A stretch of DNA of 64,000 bases from Rhizobium gallicum bv. gallicum R602sp (GCF_000816845.1 NZ_CP006877.1:3543001-3607000), one strand, 5' to 3'. Shown: positions 44,526-54,560, counted from the stretch's first letter. Notes: generated from the letters alone by a model not told the origin. Numbers and translations: made by a program.

Positions 44526-45214
44526 GCGAACCTTTCCTTTTCAAGATCGGAACGGATATCCTGCAGGCGCCGGCGCTGCTTGCCTTGGGCGTCGAAGTTC
44601 TCCGGCGAAAGCCAGGTCTCGAAAGCTTCGCTGATCAGCGGCCACTCGCTGTCGATCATCGAGAACCAAGCCGTGTCGCGGTTGCGGCGCTTGGAGATCA
44701 TATGCTGACGAAAGACACCTTCGAACTTGAAGCCGTAGCGCGCGGCCGTCGTCTTGCTGGCCTCGTTGTTGTTGTCGCACTTCCATTCGTAGCGCCGGTA
44801 CCCGAGGTCTTCGAAGACGTGCTTGGCCATCAGGTAATGCGCTTCGGTGGAAAGCGGCGAACGCTTCATATCCGGTCCGTGCGCCACGCCGCCGATTTCG
44901 ACCACGCCGTTGGCTGGGTCGGCACGCATATAATTGGCCATGCCGACGATCCTGCCGGTGGAGGTGTCGCGGAAGATGTGGGTGAGCCAGCCGGACTTGG
45001 TATAGGCGTCCTCAAGCCACTTGGCGAAATCGTCGATGCCGGCAAAATCGTCCTGCGCGAAGTAGAGAAGCAGCGGGTTGATGCCCATGGCGCCGAGGCC
45101 GTCCCAGAGCGCCTGAAGGTGCTCCGCGCGAACATAGGGCTCGACCGTCACGTAGCGCCCTTTCAGTGTGACATAATCAGGTGCCGGCACCTTGAAATTC
45201 GATAGATCGCTCAT
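44522..45214 (-). CDS. GNAT-family acetyltransferase (RimJ/RimL-like)
   Basis: This 230-residue protein matches the RimJ/RimL group: IVGMANYMRADPANGVVEIGGVAHGPDMKRSPLSTEAHYL followed by LGYRRYEWKCDNNNEASKTTAARYGFKFEGVFRQ, with the paired acetyl-CoA and substrate segments. Such enzymes acetylate protein N termini or amino-acid derivatives; the target here is unknown. The ATG at 45214 has GAGGAG upstream, so earlier in-frame codons are not used. Followed by a coupled small membrane protein. Confidence 0.87.
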   Translation of the reverse strand: MSDLSNFKVPAPDYVTLKGRYVTVEPYVRAEHLQALWDGLGAMGINPLLLYFAQDDFAGIDDFAKWLEDAYTKSGWLTHIFRDTSTGRIVGMANYMRADPANGVVEIGGVAHGPDMKRSPLSTEAHYLMAKHVFEDLGYRRYEWKCDNNNEASKTTAARYGFKFEGVFRQHMISKRRNRDTAWFSMIDSEWPLISEAFETWLSPENFDAQGKQRRRLQDIRSDLEKERFA

Positions 45215-45278
45215 GCTCACTCCTCTCGTCGGAAGAGTGGATAGGCCAGCCGCCCTAGAAAGGCAACCAGCCTGCATG

Positions 45279-45998
45279 TCACCGTGACAAGGAAAGCTTG
45301 GCGGAGGAAACCGTTGCTTCGATGTGGTCCACAAGCGCATCGGCAAGGCCAAGACGGCCGGCAAGAAGATCGAGATAGCCGCGTTCGGCCCGCGAGTCCG
45401 GCTCGATCGTCAGGCGCGAAGCCGTATAGAGCTCGACCTTCTGTTCCTCCGTAGTAGCGGCGGCGACCAGCGCGTCGAGATCAGTCGGCGAGGCAAGCTC
45501 GTGCTCGATGAAGGACGCGGCTTCGCCGCTGACGTCGGCGGCCTTTATCTTATCCATGACATGCGCTCGCTCGGCGTCGTCGATATGCCCGTCGGCTTTG
45601 GCCGCCGCGATCATGGCGCGGATCAGCACGAGGGCAAATTCGTTGCTGCCAGCAGGCGAAGCCGGACCGAAACCTGAATCGGCGGGTGCCGGCAAAAGAA
45701 CCGGCGTCGAGGGCGGAGGGGCATCCGAAGGCGTAGCAGGTGCCTGGCCCGCCTGGTAATTCTTATAGGCCTGATAGCCGAGGCCGGCGATAGCTGCGAG
45801 CCCGCCGATTGCCAGCGCGTTGCCGGCAATATTGCGGCCCGTCTTTGTTCCGAGAAACACAGTCGCCAGCGCTCCGGCCTTCCACGGATTATCCTTGGCC
45901 AACTGGACGGCATCGCCGGCCCGGTTGCGGACACTTCCGCCGACGCCCGGTATTTGCGATCCAAGGAACTGGTCAAGAAGCTTCTTCGCGTCGAACAT
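45279..45998 (-). CDS. DUF533 (YebE-like, TerB-fold) membrane protein
   Basis: This 239-residue protein has an N-terminal MFDAKKLLDQFLG segment, a hydrophobic stretch with GNALAIGGLAAIAGLGYQAYKNYQ (about 58-81), and a Pro-rich linker. A C-terminal TerB-like helical domain starts at FALVLIRAMIAAAKADGHIDDAER. This layout is that of DUF533. The function is unknown, and tellurite resistance should not be inferred from the fold. Confidence 0.85.
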   Translation of the reverse strand: MFDAKKLLDQFLGSQIPGVGGSVRNRAGDAVQLAKDNPWKAGALATVFLGTKTGRNIAGNALAIGGLAAIAGLGYQAYKNYQAGQAPATPSDAPPPSTPVLLPAPADSGFGPASPAGSNEFALVLIRAMIAAAKADGHIDDAERAHVMDKIKAADVSGEAASFIEHELASPTDLDALVAAATTEEQKVELYTASRLTIEPDSRAERGYLDLLAGRLGLADALVDHIEATVSSAKLSLSR

Positions 45999-46057
45999 CC
46001 TTCATCGTCTCCCTATTGAGGCAGACCTGAAGATAGGAAGCGGATCGACAAATACAA

Positions 46058-46079
46058 ATGCCGGCGAAACCGCCGGCAT
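46058..46079 (-). terminator. Terminator of eda
   Basis: ATGCCGGCG (46058-46066) and CGCCGGCAT (46071-46079) form a perfect nine-bp stem with a four-base loop. On the minus strand it follows the eda stop codon by about 20 bases and is trailed by TTTGTATTTG. Confidence 0.75.
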
Positions 46080-46100
46080 CCTGAAGCGATCAGCAAAAAG

Positions 46101-46739
46101 TCAGGCCTTCAGCGCAGCCGCTTCCGAGGCGAGCTTGGTGATGCCGTCCCAATCGCCCGCAGCGACGAGTTCCTTCGGCGCCACCCAGGATCCGCCAACG
46201 CAGATGACGTTCGGCAGTGACAGGTAATCATTGGCGTTTTTGAGCGAAATGCCACCAGTCGGGCAGAAAACGGTGCCGGCGAGCGGCGAGGAAAGCGCCT
46301 TGAGATATGCGGCACCGCCCGCCTGTTCGGCCGGGAAGAATTTCAACACCTGGTAGCCTTCTTCGCGAAGCGCCATGACTTCGCTTGCCGTCGCAGCGCC
46401 CGGCAGCAGCGGAACTGGAGATGCCGAAGCGGCATCGAGCAGTTCCTGCGTGGCCCCGGGGCTGACGACGAACTTCGAGCCGGCAGCAATGGCCGCATCC
46501 CACTGCCGGGCATTCAGGATCGTGCCTGCGCCGACTTCCGCACCTTCGACCTCCTGCGCAACGGCACGGACCGTATCGAGTGCTGCAGGCGTGCGCATGG
46601 TGATCTCGATCGCCTTCAAGCCGCCGGCGACCAGCGCACGCGCCAGCGAAACGCCGGACTTCACGTCATCGACGATAAGCACCGGAACAACTGGCTGGAG
46701 TTTGAGGATGGAAAGGAGCTTTTCTGTCTTCTCGCCCAT
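46101..46739 (-). CDS. eda: KDPG/KHG aldolase (Entner-Doudoroff)
   Basis: This 212-residue class I aldolase splits 2-keto-3-deoxy-6-phosphogluconate into pyruvate and glyceraldehyde 3-phosphate. The Schiff-base Lys133 is in VLKFFPAE, Glu45 and Arg49 are in EITMRTP, and GGISLKNANDYL is the phosphate site. ATG at 46739 has AAGGAA upstream; the longer open frame is not supported. It stands alone here, without edd or zwf nearby. It is divergent from the CYTH gene. Confidence 0.95.
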   Translation of the reverse strand: MGEKTEKLLSILKLQPVVPVLIVDDVKSGVSLARALVAGGLKAIEITMRTPAALDTVRAVAQEVEGAEVGAGTILNARQWDAAIAAGSKFVVSPGATQELLDAASASPVPLLPGAATASEVMALREEGYQVLKFFPAEQAGGAAYLKALSSPLAGTVFCPTGGISLKNANDYLSLPNVICVGGSWVAPKELVAAGDWDGITKLASEAAALKA

Positions 46740-46890
46740 GGCCGCACGGTTCCTTAAACGATTGAATTGGGCTCCCGAATACCTCTCTGAACCCTCTTTG
46801 TCGAGACAAAACAGATGCGGCAAGAAGATGGGTATCCCTCCTGGAAGTTTTACGTTACGGTACGGCGATCGTCACAAAAGGTTCACTGAA

Positions 46891-47379
46891 ATGGCGAAAG
46901 AGATCGAGCGGAAATTTCTGGTACGCAACGACGGCTGGCGCGCGAAGGCCGAGACGAAATCGATCCTCAGACAAGGTTACATCGCCTCGATGGACGACCG
47001 GTCCGTGCGTGTGCGCATCCTTGATGGAAAGCGCGCGCGGCTGACAATCAAGATCGGCCGCAGTACCGTCACCCGCGACGAGTTCGAATACGAAATCCCC
47101 GTTTCTGACGCCGAAGAATTGATGCAGAGCACCATTGGCCTGGTGATCGAAAAGACGCGTTACCGCGTTCCGCATGACAACTTCGTCTGGGAAGTCGATG
47201 TCTTTGCCGGTGCGCATCGCGGCCTGGTGATTGCTGAGGTGGAGATGAAGTCCGAAAATGACGATCCCTCCCGCCCCGCCTGGCTTGGCCGTGAAGTGAC
47301 CGGCGATTTCCGCTATTCCAACCAAGCGCTCGCGACCGAATTCGAGTACGATCAGGATGCCCTTTCGCATACGGCCTGA
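46891..47379 (+). CDS. CYTH-domain protein (inorganic triphosphatase-like)
   Basis: This 162-residue protein begins with EIERKFLV, the CYTH signature of acidic and basic metal/phosphate-binding residues, and continues with alternating charged beta strands (RVRILDGKRARLTIKI, YEIPVSDAEEL). CYTH members hydrolyse triphosphate or related compounds in a beta-barrel tunnel. ATG at 46891 has AAAAGG upstream. The CHAD gene starts inside its last codons. Confidence 0.88.
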   Translation: MAKEIERKFLVRNDGWRAKAETKSILRQGYIASMDDRSVRVRILDGKRARLTIKIGRSTVTRDEFEYEIPVSDAEELMQSTIGLVIEKTRYRVPHDNFVWEVDVFAGAHRGLVIAEVEMKSENDDPSRPAWLGREVTGDFRYSNQALATEFEYDQDALSHTA

Positions 47380-48265
47380 TTTCGATTTCACCGATGAGTT
47401 CCGAAGAGTGGCAACGGAGCAGCTTGAACGTGCCATTGCCGTTCTCGAGGAGCGGCCGGACGGCGCGCATGAGGCGGTCCATGGTTTTCGCAAGAACGTG
47501 AAGCGGCTGCGCTTTCTTTACCGGCTCGTTGCGAAAGAGTTGCCGGACTTTCAAAACCGACAAAATGCCAGGCTGCGCGACACCGCAAAATCGCTTTCAT
47601 CGATCCGGGACGCAGCAGCCCTGATCGGCACTGCCGAGTATTTGCAAAAAGGTGCCCGCGGCGATGCAGAGAGCGAGGCGCTCAGCCGCGTCGTCACCAT
47701 TTTGCAAGCACGGCGTGACTGGATGACGGAGGCCGAAAGCGGCCTTCAACAGAAGCTTCACGACACGGCCATCTCGCTAAAAAACGCGATCGCCGCAGTC
47801 GATAAGGTTTCTTTCAAGAGCAACCCGCGTAGAAACGCCCGCATGCTTGCCAAAAGCTGGCAGCGAACTTTGCGAAAGGGGCGGACAGCGCTTGATGCAT
47901 GCCACGATACGGCAGCGGTCGAGGATTTTCATGAACTGCGCAAGCGGACCTATGACTACCGGCTCTATCACGCGCTGCTGCGCAATCTGTGGCCCGCCGC
48001 GATGAAGGCGAAGCAAGATGGAGCCAAGGATCTCGCAGAACGGCTCGGCCACGTCAACGATCTCTCGGTGCTTTCGCAACTGGTTGAGGCCGAGCCGCAG
48101 CTCTTTACGCGCAATGAAGATCTCGCCCACCTGCTCGATGCCATCATCTTCCACCAGCAGGAAGAGCGGCAACGTGCGCTCGCCGACGCCGGCCGCGTCT
48201 TTGCCGACAAACCGCAACGCGAGGCCAACCGGATTGAAGCACTCTGGCAGTTGAGCCGGAACTGA
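47357..48265 (+). CDS. CHAD-domain protein
   Basis: This 302-residue all-helical protein has conserved His residues in [20 protein letters not shown] and [19 protein letters not shown], the two halves of a CHAD domain. CHAD binds inorganic polyphosphate. The start at 47357 lies 23 bases inside the CYTH gene in another frame, so the two are tightly coupled; in many bacteria CYTH and CHAD are fused in one protein. Confidence 0.87.
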   Translation: MPFRIRPDFDFTDEFRRVATEQLERAIAVLEERPDGAHEAVHGFRKNVKRLRFLYRLVAKELPDFQNRQNARLRDTAKSLSSIRDAAALIGTAEYLQKGARGDAESEALSRVVTILQARRDWMTEAESGLQQKLHDTAISLKNAIAAVDKVSFKSNPRRNARMLAKSWQRTLRKGRTALDACHDTAAVEDFHELRKRTYDYRLYHALLRNLWPAAMKAKQDGAKDLAERLGHVNDLSVLSQLVEAEPQLFTRNEDLAHLLDAIIFHQQEERQRALADAGRVFADKPQREANRIEALWQLSRN

Positions 48266-48342
48266 ATTCGACAAGCCTCGACCCTTGGCGGGCGCAGTGG
48301 CAACGCTTGCGCGAAAACGCCGCAGGCTGTATTTCAGCGCGC

Positions 48343-49272
48343 ATGACCGACAGCATCAATCACACCAGCCCGTTCCTCGTGGCGGCGCTTTATCATTTTG
48401 TTTCCGTGCCGCGCTTCGAAAGCCTGTGCGCGCCACTGCAGACGCTTTGCGAAGAAAACGGCGTGAAGGGAACGCTGCTCCTTGCGCATGAAGGTATCAA
48501 CGGGACGATCGCCGGGCGGGATGCTGGCATCGAAATGGTGCTCGCCTACCTGCGGGCGCAGCCGGAATTCACCGCCCTGGAGCACAAGGAAAGCCGCGCA
48601 TCCAAAATGCCTTTCCTTCGCATGAAGGTAAAACTCAAAAAAGAGATCGTCACGATGGGCATCGAGAATATCGACCCCAACAAGGTCGTTGGGACTTATG
48701 TGATGCCGCAGGATTGGAACGCCTTGATATCCGATCCCGACACCATCGTCATCGACACGCGCAACGACTACGAAACGGCGATCGGCACCTTCCGTGGCGC
48801 CGTCGATCCGAAAACCAAGACATTCCGCGAGTTTCCCGAATGGGTGCGCCAGAACACAGGCCTGCACAACAAGCCGAAGATCGCCATGTACTGCACCGGT
48901 GGTATCCGCTGCGAAAAGGCAACTGCTTTCATGAAGGAGCAGGGTTTTGAGGAGGTCTACCACCTCAAGGGCGGCATCTTGAAATATCTGGAGGAAGTTC
49001 CGCAGGAGGAAAGCCTGTGGGATGGCGCCTGTTTCGTCTTCGACGAGCGGGTGTCGGTCGAGCACGGACTGAAGGAAGGCGAGCACAAGCTCTGCCATGC
49101 CTGCCGCAATCCGATCACCGCAGATGAGATCGCCTCGCCGCTTTACGAGGAAGGCGTTTCCTGCAGCAGCTGCTACCACACGCGCACTGAAGACGACCGG
49201 CTGCGCTATCGCCAGCGGCAACTGCAAATCGCGCTTGCCAAGAAACGCGGCCAGAAGCACATCGGGACTTAG
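48343..49272 (+). CDS. trhO: tRNA uridine-34 hydroxylase TrhO (rhodanese family)
   Basis: This 309-residue protein matches the YceA/UPF0176 family now known as TrhO, which hydroxylates uridine 34 of tRNA using oxygen. An N-terminal ferredoxin-like part ([14 protein letters not shown]) precedes a rhodanese domain with the loop [11 protein letters not shown] (Cys184). The C terminus has Cys pairs (CHAC and CSSC) that could bind zinc. ATG at 48343 ([10 protein letters not shown]) is the family start; upstream codons are not conserved. Convergent with the GGDEF-EAL gene, 2 bases apart. Confidence 0.92.
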   Translation: MTDSINHTSPFLVAALYHFVSVPRFESLCAPLQTLCEENGVKGTLLLAHEGINGTIAGRDAGIEMVLAYLRAQPEFTALEHKESRASKMPFLRMKVKLKKEIVTMGIENIDPNKVVGTYVMPQDWNALISDPDTIVIDTRNDYETAIGTFRGAVDPKTKTFREFPEWVRQNTGLHNKPKIAMYCTGGIRCEKATAFMKEQGFEEVYHLKGGILKYLEEVPQEESLWDGACFVFDERVSVEHGLKEGEHKLCHACRNPITADEIASPLYEEGVSCSSCYHTRTEDDRLRYRQRQLQIALAKKRGQKHIGT

Positions 49273-49274
49273 GT

Positions 49275-51482
49275 TCAGGCAGCGGTTATCTGGCGCGGCA
49301 TCGCGTCCAGGGCACGGCGTGCCTCAAGCATTTCGGTGATCCTGTCTGCCGGCACCGGCTTGCTGAAGAAATAGCCCTGCAGGCAATCGCAACCAAAGAG
49401 ACGAACGGCGAGCGCCTGCTCTTCTGTCTCGATACCCTCGGCCGTCACCGGAATATCCAGTGAGCGGGCAAGCGCGACGGTTGCCTGCAACATCTCGCGC
49501 TGGCTGTCGCTTTCGGTCACGCCCTCGACCAGCGAACGGTCGATCTTGATGCGGTCGAAACCGAATTGGCGGAGATAGCCGATTGACGAAAAGCCTGAGC
49601 CGAAATCATCGAGCGCGATCTTAACTCCGAGCGTCTTCAGCCGCTCGATCGATTGCCGGGTGCGCTGCGGATTCTGGATCATGTATCCTTCGGTAATCTC
49701 CAGCGTTACGCGCTGCGCCTCGATCTCCGTCTGTTTCAGGACATAGCGAACATAGTCGGTGAAGGCCGGATTCCGGAACTGGCCGGGAGAAACGTTTACG
49801 GCAACGCGCAGCTCCGGCCATTGCTTGGCGGTCTCGCAGGCCTTGCGCAGCACAAAGAGGCCGAGAGCCTCGATAAGCCCGCTGGTTTCGGCGATTGGAA
49901 TGAATACTTCCGGCGATACAGGTCCGTGGCCGGGCCGATTCCAGCGCACCAGCGCTTCGACGCCGTTCATCTCATGTGTAGAGGCATCGATCAGCGGCTG
50001 ATAGGCAAGCGTCAGATCGCCGCTTTCGATCGCGACGCGCAGATCGAGTTCAAGCGCATTGCGCTCCTCGCGGTCGGCATCCATCGCGGGATCGTAAAGC
50101 GTCATGCGGGCCCGGCCCGCTTCCTTGGCCTTGTACATCGCAAGATCGGCACGGCGGACCAATTCTTCGCGGCCGATCGTGCCGCCAGCAGCCATCGCGA
50201 TGCCAATGCTGGCGCCGATGACGACGACGCGCCGGCCGATTTCCAGCGGCTCCGCCAGGAAATCCAGAATCTGTTCCGAAAGCTGCAGGGCCTCGGCGTT
50301 GCCACCTTCAGACAGGAATGCAATCGCGAATTCGTCGCCGCCAATACGCGCCAGAACCGCGCCCTTTGGGATCAGCACCTTGAGGCCGGCAGCCACCGCG
50401 CGGATCAACTGATCACCGGTGCCATGCCCGTAGCTATCGTTGACTTCCTTGAAGCCGTCGAGGTCGAGATAGAGAAGCAGTACGTTCTTACCAGTCTGCT
50501 TCGCCTTGGCAACGACGTCATCGACCGCAATCCCGAGGCCTTCACGGTTCGACAGCCCGCTGAGGCGATCGCGGAGCGCATCCTCGCGGGCATTGTTTTC
50601 CTCCGCCTTTAGTCGGCGTCCGGCGAGCCAGCCTATGACGAGCAGGCCGGCGAAGAACAGCCCGACGAGACCGAGTGCCTTCACAACCGTCGGGCGCACC
50701 TGTGCATAGCTGATGTCGCCCGGCGAACGCGAAATCCAAACGAGTTTGCCGAGCGCCTTGCCGGCGGCATCATCGATCGCCACGGAATATTGCGCGTCGT
50801 AGGCGGCTGGCACCCGCTTCAATCCCTGGATGACATAGGTCTCCCCGAGGCTCCTGATCGTCTCGTCGTTCAGATGGCGGGCAAAAATCAGATAGCGGCG
50901 CTGTCCCGCAGGTGCATTCAGCGCGCCGGATTTTTCGCGCACGAGCGCAACGCCGACCGCCGCGATGCCGCTCTTGGTGCCGACGAAACCCACGGCTTCC
51001 GGAGATTCAAGCCCGGCGGCCTTCACTTTGTCGAACAACGTCCAGAACGATGGCGCAAAAAAATCGTCAAGCGCGCTCCCCATCGGCTGGCCGTCGCGAT
51101 AGACCATCAGCGGTTTCTTGTCGTCATCTATGACGATCGCCACATCGAAAAGCGCGCTGTTGGAGGACATTTCGCCGTAGTTGCTGATCGTCCATGCCAT
51201 GCCATCTGTGGCATAGACATTGACGGCCGCATCGTCCCAGGCGGCATAGTCGTTCAGCGTCGCGCCGAGTTGCGCCTCGAATGTCTTGAGAGCCCCGGCC
51301 GTAGTTTCACGCGAACGTTCGTCGTCGAGAATATTGGCGTTATCGGTGACGCGCGACAGCGCCGTCAGCACCATGACGGTAACGACCGCGACCATAACCG
51401 CAAAGGAAAAAAGCACACCCGTAACAGTTGCGTGGCGGCCGATCCCCGAAGCCTGATTTTTTTGCCTAATGAACGCAGGCAT
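49275..51482 (-). CDS. CHASE4-GGDEF-EAL c-di-GMP turnover protein
   Basis: This 735-residue protein has two membrane helices (about 19-43 and 268-288) enclosing a CHASE4-type periplasmic sensor domain. A GGDEF domain with an intact GGDEF (381-385, preceded by LARI) and an EAL domain with EALVRW (509-514) follow. NVSPGQFR, LEITEGY, DDFGSGFSSIGYL, KIDRSLV and EGIET are present, so both cyclase and phosphodiesterase activity are possible. An intact RxxD inhibitory site before GGDEF was not seen. The ATG at 51482 follows GGGGAG. Confidence 0.9.
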   Translation of the reverse strand: MPAFIRQKNQASGIGRHATVTGVLFSFAVMVAVVTVMVLTALSRVTDNANILDDERSRETTAGALKTFEAQLGATLNDYAAWDDAAVNVYATDGMAWTISNYGEMSSNSALFDVAIVIDDDKKPLMVYRDGQPMGSALDDFFAPSFWTLFDKVKAAGLESPEAVGFVGTKSGIAAVGVALVREKSGALNAPAGQRRYLIFARHLNDETIRSLGETYVIQGLKRVPAAYDAQYSVAIDDAAGKALGKLVWISRSPGDISYAQVRPTVVKALGLVGLFFAGLLVIGWLAGRRLKAEENNAREDALRDRLSGLSNREGLGIAVDDVVAKAKQTGKNVLLLYLDLDGFKEVNDSYGHGTGDQLIRAVAAGLKVLIPKGAVLARIGGDEFAIAFLSEGGNAEALQLSEQILDFLAEPLEIGRRVVVIGASIGIAMAAGGTIGREELVRRADLAMYKAKEAGRARMTLYDPAMDADREERNALELDLRVAIESGDLTLAYQPLIDASTHEMNGVEALVRWNRPGHGPVSPEVFIPIAETSGLIEALGLFVLRKACETAKQWPELRVAVNVSPGQFRNPAFTDYVRYVLKQTEIEAQRVTLEITEGYMIQNPQRTRQSIERLKTLGVKIALDDFGSGFSSIGYLRQFGFDRIKIDRSLVEGVTESDSQREMLQATVALARSLDIPVTAEGIETEEQALAVRLFGCDCLQGYFFSKPVPADRITEMLEARRALDAMPRQITAA

Positions 51483-51597
51483 ACATTACTCCCCGATAAC
51501 GGGGACTTTGCCAGTCAAGGCTTCAAAAACGGTTAAAGCGAACGGTACAAGCCATCATCCGGGTGATTTTTCTCGATGAAAATCACTGGGCATTGAA

Positions 51598-51626
51598 AAT
51601 CCCTCCCCTCGGAACGGGAAGGGATT
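51598..51626 (-). terminator. Terminator of the metNIQ operon
   Basis: AATCCCTCCCC and GGGAAGGGATT pair with one mismatch around a short loop, 27 bases after the metQ stop codon on the minus strand. A second hairpin with GTGATTTT/AAAATCAC arms lies farther along near 51562-51585. Confidence 0.65.
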
Positions 51627-51652
51627 GATTTCATAACGGTTTTGGCCGTCGC

Positions 51653-52429
51653 TTACCAGCCTGCGATGACCGAGCCCTTGAACGTATCGGCGATGAACTG
51701 TTTCACGGCATCGCTGTGATAGGCTTCGACCAGCGTCTTCACCCAAGGCTGATCCTTGTCCTTCTCGTTGACCGCCAGAACATTGACATAGGGCGCCTTT
51801 TCGCCTTCGCGGGCAATCGGATCCTTCGAGGGATCAAGGCCGGCTTCCAACGCGTAGTTGGTGTTGATAACAGCGGCATCTACATCGTCCAGCGACCGCG
51901 GCAGCTGGGCGGCATCGAGTTCGGCGAACTTCAGATTCTTGGCATTTTCCGTGACATCGGCAGGTCCGACCTTCAGGCTCGCACCATCCTTCAGCTTGAT
52001 CAGCCCCTTATCGGCGAGGATCAGCAGAGCACGGCCGCCATTGGTCGGGTCGTTGGGGATCGCCACGGTAGCACCATCAGCGAGTTCGTCCAGGCTCTTC
52101 ACCTTCTTGGAATAGACGCCCATCGGGAAGTTGACTGTATAGGCGACGTCAATGATCTTGAAGCCGCGATCGGCGACCTGGTTGTCGAGATAGGGCTTGT
52201 GCTGGAACGAGTTGGCGTTCAACTCGCCATCGGCAAGCGCCTGGTTCGGCACGACATAGTCGGAAAATTCCAGAATCTCGATGTCGAGGCCCTTTGGCGC
52301 TGCAACTTCCTTCACCTTCTCCATGATCTGTGCATGCGGACCCGGCGTCACGCCAATCTTGATGGTTTCGGCCGCGGCAGCAGTCGCAAAGGCGGCTGCG
52401 AAGGCGGCCGCGAGGATGATTTTCTTCAT
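51653..52429 (-). CDS. metQ: Methionine ABC transporter substrate-binding protein MetQ
   Basis: This 258-residue NlpA/MetQ-type binding protein has a signal peptide (about 1-20) without a lipobox Cys, so it is probably free in the periplasm rather than a lipoprotein. ETIKIGVTPGPHAQIMEKV, NSFQHKPYLDNQ and AVINTNYALEAGL are typical family segments. It delivers D/L-methionine to MetNI. It is the last gene of the metN-metI-metQ operon, 34 bases after metI. Confidence 0.94.
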   Translation of the reverse strand: MKKIILAAAFAAAFATAAAAETIKIGVTPGPHAQIMEKVKEVAAPKGLDIEILEFSDYVVPNQALADGELNANSFQHKPYLDNQVADRGFKIIDVAYTVNFPMGVYSKKVKSLDELADGATVAIPNDPTNGGRALLILADKGLIKLKDGASLKVGPADVTENAKNLKFAELDAAQLPRSLDDVDAAVINTNYALEAGLDPSKDPIAREGEKAPYVNVLAVNEKDKDQPWVKTLVEAYHSDAVKQFIADTFKGSVIAGW

Positions 52430-52463
52430 CGGTTTTCTCTCCTTGGGTTATAGGGCAATTCGA

Positions 52464-53129
52464 TCAATTCTTGCGGGATCGCTTGTCGAAGCGGCGGGCA
52501 AGCGCATCGCCGGCGCTCTGCACGGCTTGGACGAGCAGTATCAGGACGATGACGACGACCAGCATCACATCCGGCATGAAGCGCTGGTAGCCATAGCGGA
52601 TGCCGAGATCGCCGAGCCCGCCGCCGCCCACAGCGCCGACCATCGCCGAATAGCCGATGAGGCTGACCAGCGTCATCGTGAGCGAAAGTGTCAGCGCCGG
52701 ACGCGCTTCGGCGAGAAGCACCTTGCGCACGATCTGCATCGGGGTCGCACCCATGGCGCGGGCGGCTTCGATCAGGCCCTTGTCGACGTCGCGAATGGCG
52801 GCTTCGACGAGCCGCGCGAAGAACGGAATGGTTGCGATCGTCAACGGTACGATCGCCGCCTTGGTGCCGATCGACGTGCCCGTGACGAGGCGCGTGAAAG
52901 GGATGATCGCGACAACAAGGATGATGAAAGGTGTCGAGCGCGTCGCGTTGACGATCAGTCCAACGACGCGATTGACGGAAGGCGCCGGAAAGAGCTCGCC
53001 GCGGCCGCTAGTCGCCAGGAACACGCCGATCGGCAACCCGATCAGCGAGCCGATGAAGCCGGCGATCGCCACCATGCGCAGCGTATCGAGCGTTGCCTTG
53101 CCGATGAGAAGCAGAAGATCAGGAGACAT
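52464..53129 (-). CDS. metI: Methionine ABC transporter permease MetI
   Basis: This 221-residue permease has about five membrane helices and the EAA-type loop [22 protein letters not shown] that contacts the ATPase. ATG at 53129 gives the family N terminus [17 protein letters not shown]. The start overlaps the end of metN by 11 bases. Confidence 0.95.
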   Translation of the reverse strand: MSPDLLLLIGKATLDTLRMVAIAGFIGSLIGLPIGVFLATSGRGELFPAPSVNRVVGLIVNATRSTPFIILVVAIIPFTRLVTGTSIGTKAAIVPLTIATIPFFARLVEAAIRDVDKGLIEAARAMGATPMQIVRKVLLAEARPALTLSLTMTLVSLIGYSAMVGAVGGGGLGDLGIRYGYQRFMPDVMLVVVIVLILLVQAVQSAGDALARRFDKRSRKN

Positions 53130-54192
53130 AGCCGAGCACCTCCGCAACGAGACCGTTCGCCTTGAAGAATTCATCCGCTTTCGCGCAAGTCGCATCATCC
53201 GCTGCATAGGCGATGATAAGCGAGCCGTAGGGCTCGCCGCCAATCTCGTCGACTGTTCCGGCGATGATGTTGATATCCGAACCCAACGTCTGGATAAGCT
53301 GCGAGATCAGCGGCTGTTCCGCAGTGCGCCCGAAGAACGTGATGCGCACGGCAACGCGACCGCCTTGTGTCTTGTGCGGCCGCAGGCCGGATGCGAGCGC
53401 TGCCGGAAGCTTCGAGCCCGGCAAACCGGAAAGCAATGCGCGCGTCGTCGGATGTTGCGGCCGGGTGAAGACATCGAAGGTGCGGCCGCGCTCGACGATG
53501 ATACCCTTGTCGATCACCGCGACGTCGCTGGTCACGGCTTTGACGACCTCCATCTCATGGGTAATCAGAAGCACCGTCAGCCCCAACTCTGCATTGATGC
53601 GCTTCACGAGCTCGAGGATCGACTGGGTTGTCTCTGGATCGAGCGCGGAGGTCGCTTCATCGGAAAGCAAAAGCTTCGGCTGCGTGGCGAGCGCACGGGC
53701 GATGCCGACGCGCTGTTTCTGGCCACCGGAAAGTTCTGCCGGATAGCGGTCTCGTTTGTCGGAAAGCCCGACGAGATCGAGCAGCGGCTCGACGCGCGTG
53801 CGAATGGCGTCCCTGTCGAAACCGGCGATTTCCAGGGGCAGCGCCACATTGCCGAAGGCGGTGCGCGAGGACAAAAGGTTGAAATGCTGGAAGATCATGC
53901 CGATCGAACGGCGGAGCGCACGCAGGCCAGCCTCGTCCAGATCGGGAACGTTGACGCCATCGACGATGACCTTGCCGCTCGTCGGACGTTCCAAGCCATT
54001 GACAAGACGGATCAGCGTCGACTTGCCGGCGCCGGAACGCCCGATGATGCCAGTAATGGAGCCGCGTGCGACGGCGAAATCGACCGCATCGAGTGCGGTA
54101 AACGATTTCTCCTCGGCGCCGAAGCGTTTCGATACGTCTTCGAAGAGGACGGTATTTGCGGCATTGGCCGCGCTTGAAGAGTCGGAATGCAT
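53119..54192 (-). CDS. metN: Methionine ABC transporter ATP-binding protein MetN
   Basis: This 357-residue ATPase has Walker [10 protein letters not shown] (51-59), the ABC signature LSGGQ (154-158), Walker B LLLSDE (173-178) and the switch His in LLITHEME. The C-terminal part beyond about residue 270 is a NIL/C2-type domain, which in characterised MetN binds methionine and shuts transport down (trans-inhibition). It is the first gene of metNIQ. An upstream palindrome may be a control site. Confidence 0.95.
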   Translation of the reverse strand: MHSDSSSAANAANTVLFEDVSKRFGAEEKSFTALDAVDFAVARGSITGIIGRSGAGKSTLIRLVNGLERPTSGKVIVDGVNVPDLDEAGLRALRRSIGMIFQHFNLLSSRTAFGNVALPLEIAGFDRDAIRTRVEPLLDLVGLSDKRDRYPAELSGGQKQRVGIARALATQPKLLLSDEATSALDPETTQSILELVKRINAELGLTVLLITHEMEVVKAVTSDVAVIDKGIIVERGRTFDVFTRPQHPTTRALLSGLPGSKLPAALASGLRPHKTQGGRVAVRITFFGRTAEQPLISQLIQTLGSDINIIAGTVDEIGGEPYGSLIIAYAADDATCAKADEFFKANGLVAEVLGYVS

Positions 54193-54290
54193 GGATGCTC
54201 TCGATGTTCAAAAAGTCCGCAGTCGCTGAATGGCTGGGCGCGCCTGATCAGGCCGGCATTCGGCAACGCATTCGGAACAGAGAGGCAGTC

Positions 54291-54318
54291 TTTATCATCG
54301 CACAACCGGAAGATTCAA
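54291..54318 (-). promoter_or_regulatory. Candidate metNIQ promoter
   Basis: On the minus strand TTGAAT (54313-54318) is followed after 16 bases by GATAAA (54291-54296). A start near 54284 would leave a leader of about 90 bases. Confidence 0.35.
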
Positions 54319-54325
54319 TTTGATC

Positions 54326-54346
54326 GGCGCATGGCTGCCATGCGCC
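54326..54346. promoter_or_regulatory. Perfect palindrome upstream of the metNIQ promoter
   Basis: GGCGCATGG and CCATGCGCC (nine-base arms around CTG) form a perfect palindrome eight bases upstream of the candidate -35. The position fits an activator or repressor site for the methionine importer. The regulator is unknown. Confidence 0.45.
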
Positions 54347-54465
54347 AGGATGTAATGCTTTATGGCGGACTTCCAGTCACGATTGACAGAGAGATTTTTT
54401 CTTTGAATCGGTCAGCGCGGCAAAAAACCACCCATTGTCCAATTGTCTGGATCATGAAACGCGCG

Positions 54466-54560
54466 CCGCTTGCTTCTTCTCCCGCGGGGGAAGTGCCGGA
54501 GCGTCAGAGACGCGATGGGGTGAGCCACGAAAGGAGCAAACGACCGAACGACCGGACAGC
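54466..54560. repeat. Rhizobial intergenic mosaic-type repeat (candidate)
   Basis: A GC-rich segment with CTTCTCCCGCGGGGGAAG-type self-complementary sequence and a GATGGGGTGAG segment resembles the short palindromic mosaic elements found between rhizobial genes. The boundaries are approximate. Confidence 0.4.

Noticed and set aside
45279..45998. Tellurite resistance protein
   Set aside because: Only the TerB-like fold of DUF533 is shared; no ter operon is nearby.
54400..54420. Resemblance to the first stem of a SAM-II riboswitch upstream of metN
   Set aside because: The rest of the conserved SAM-II sequence is absent.
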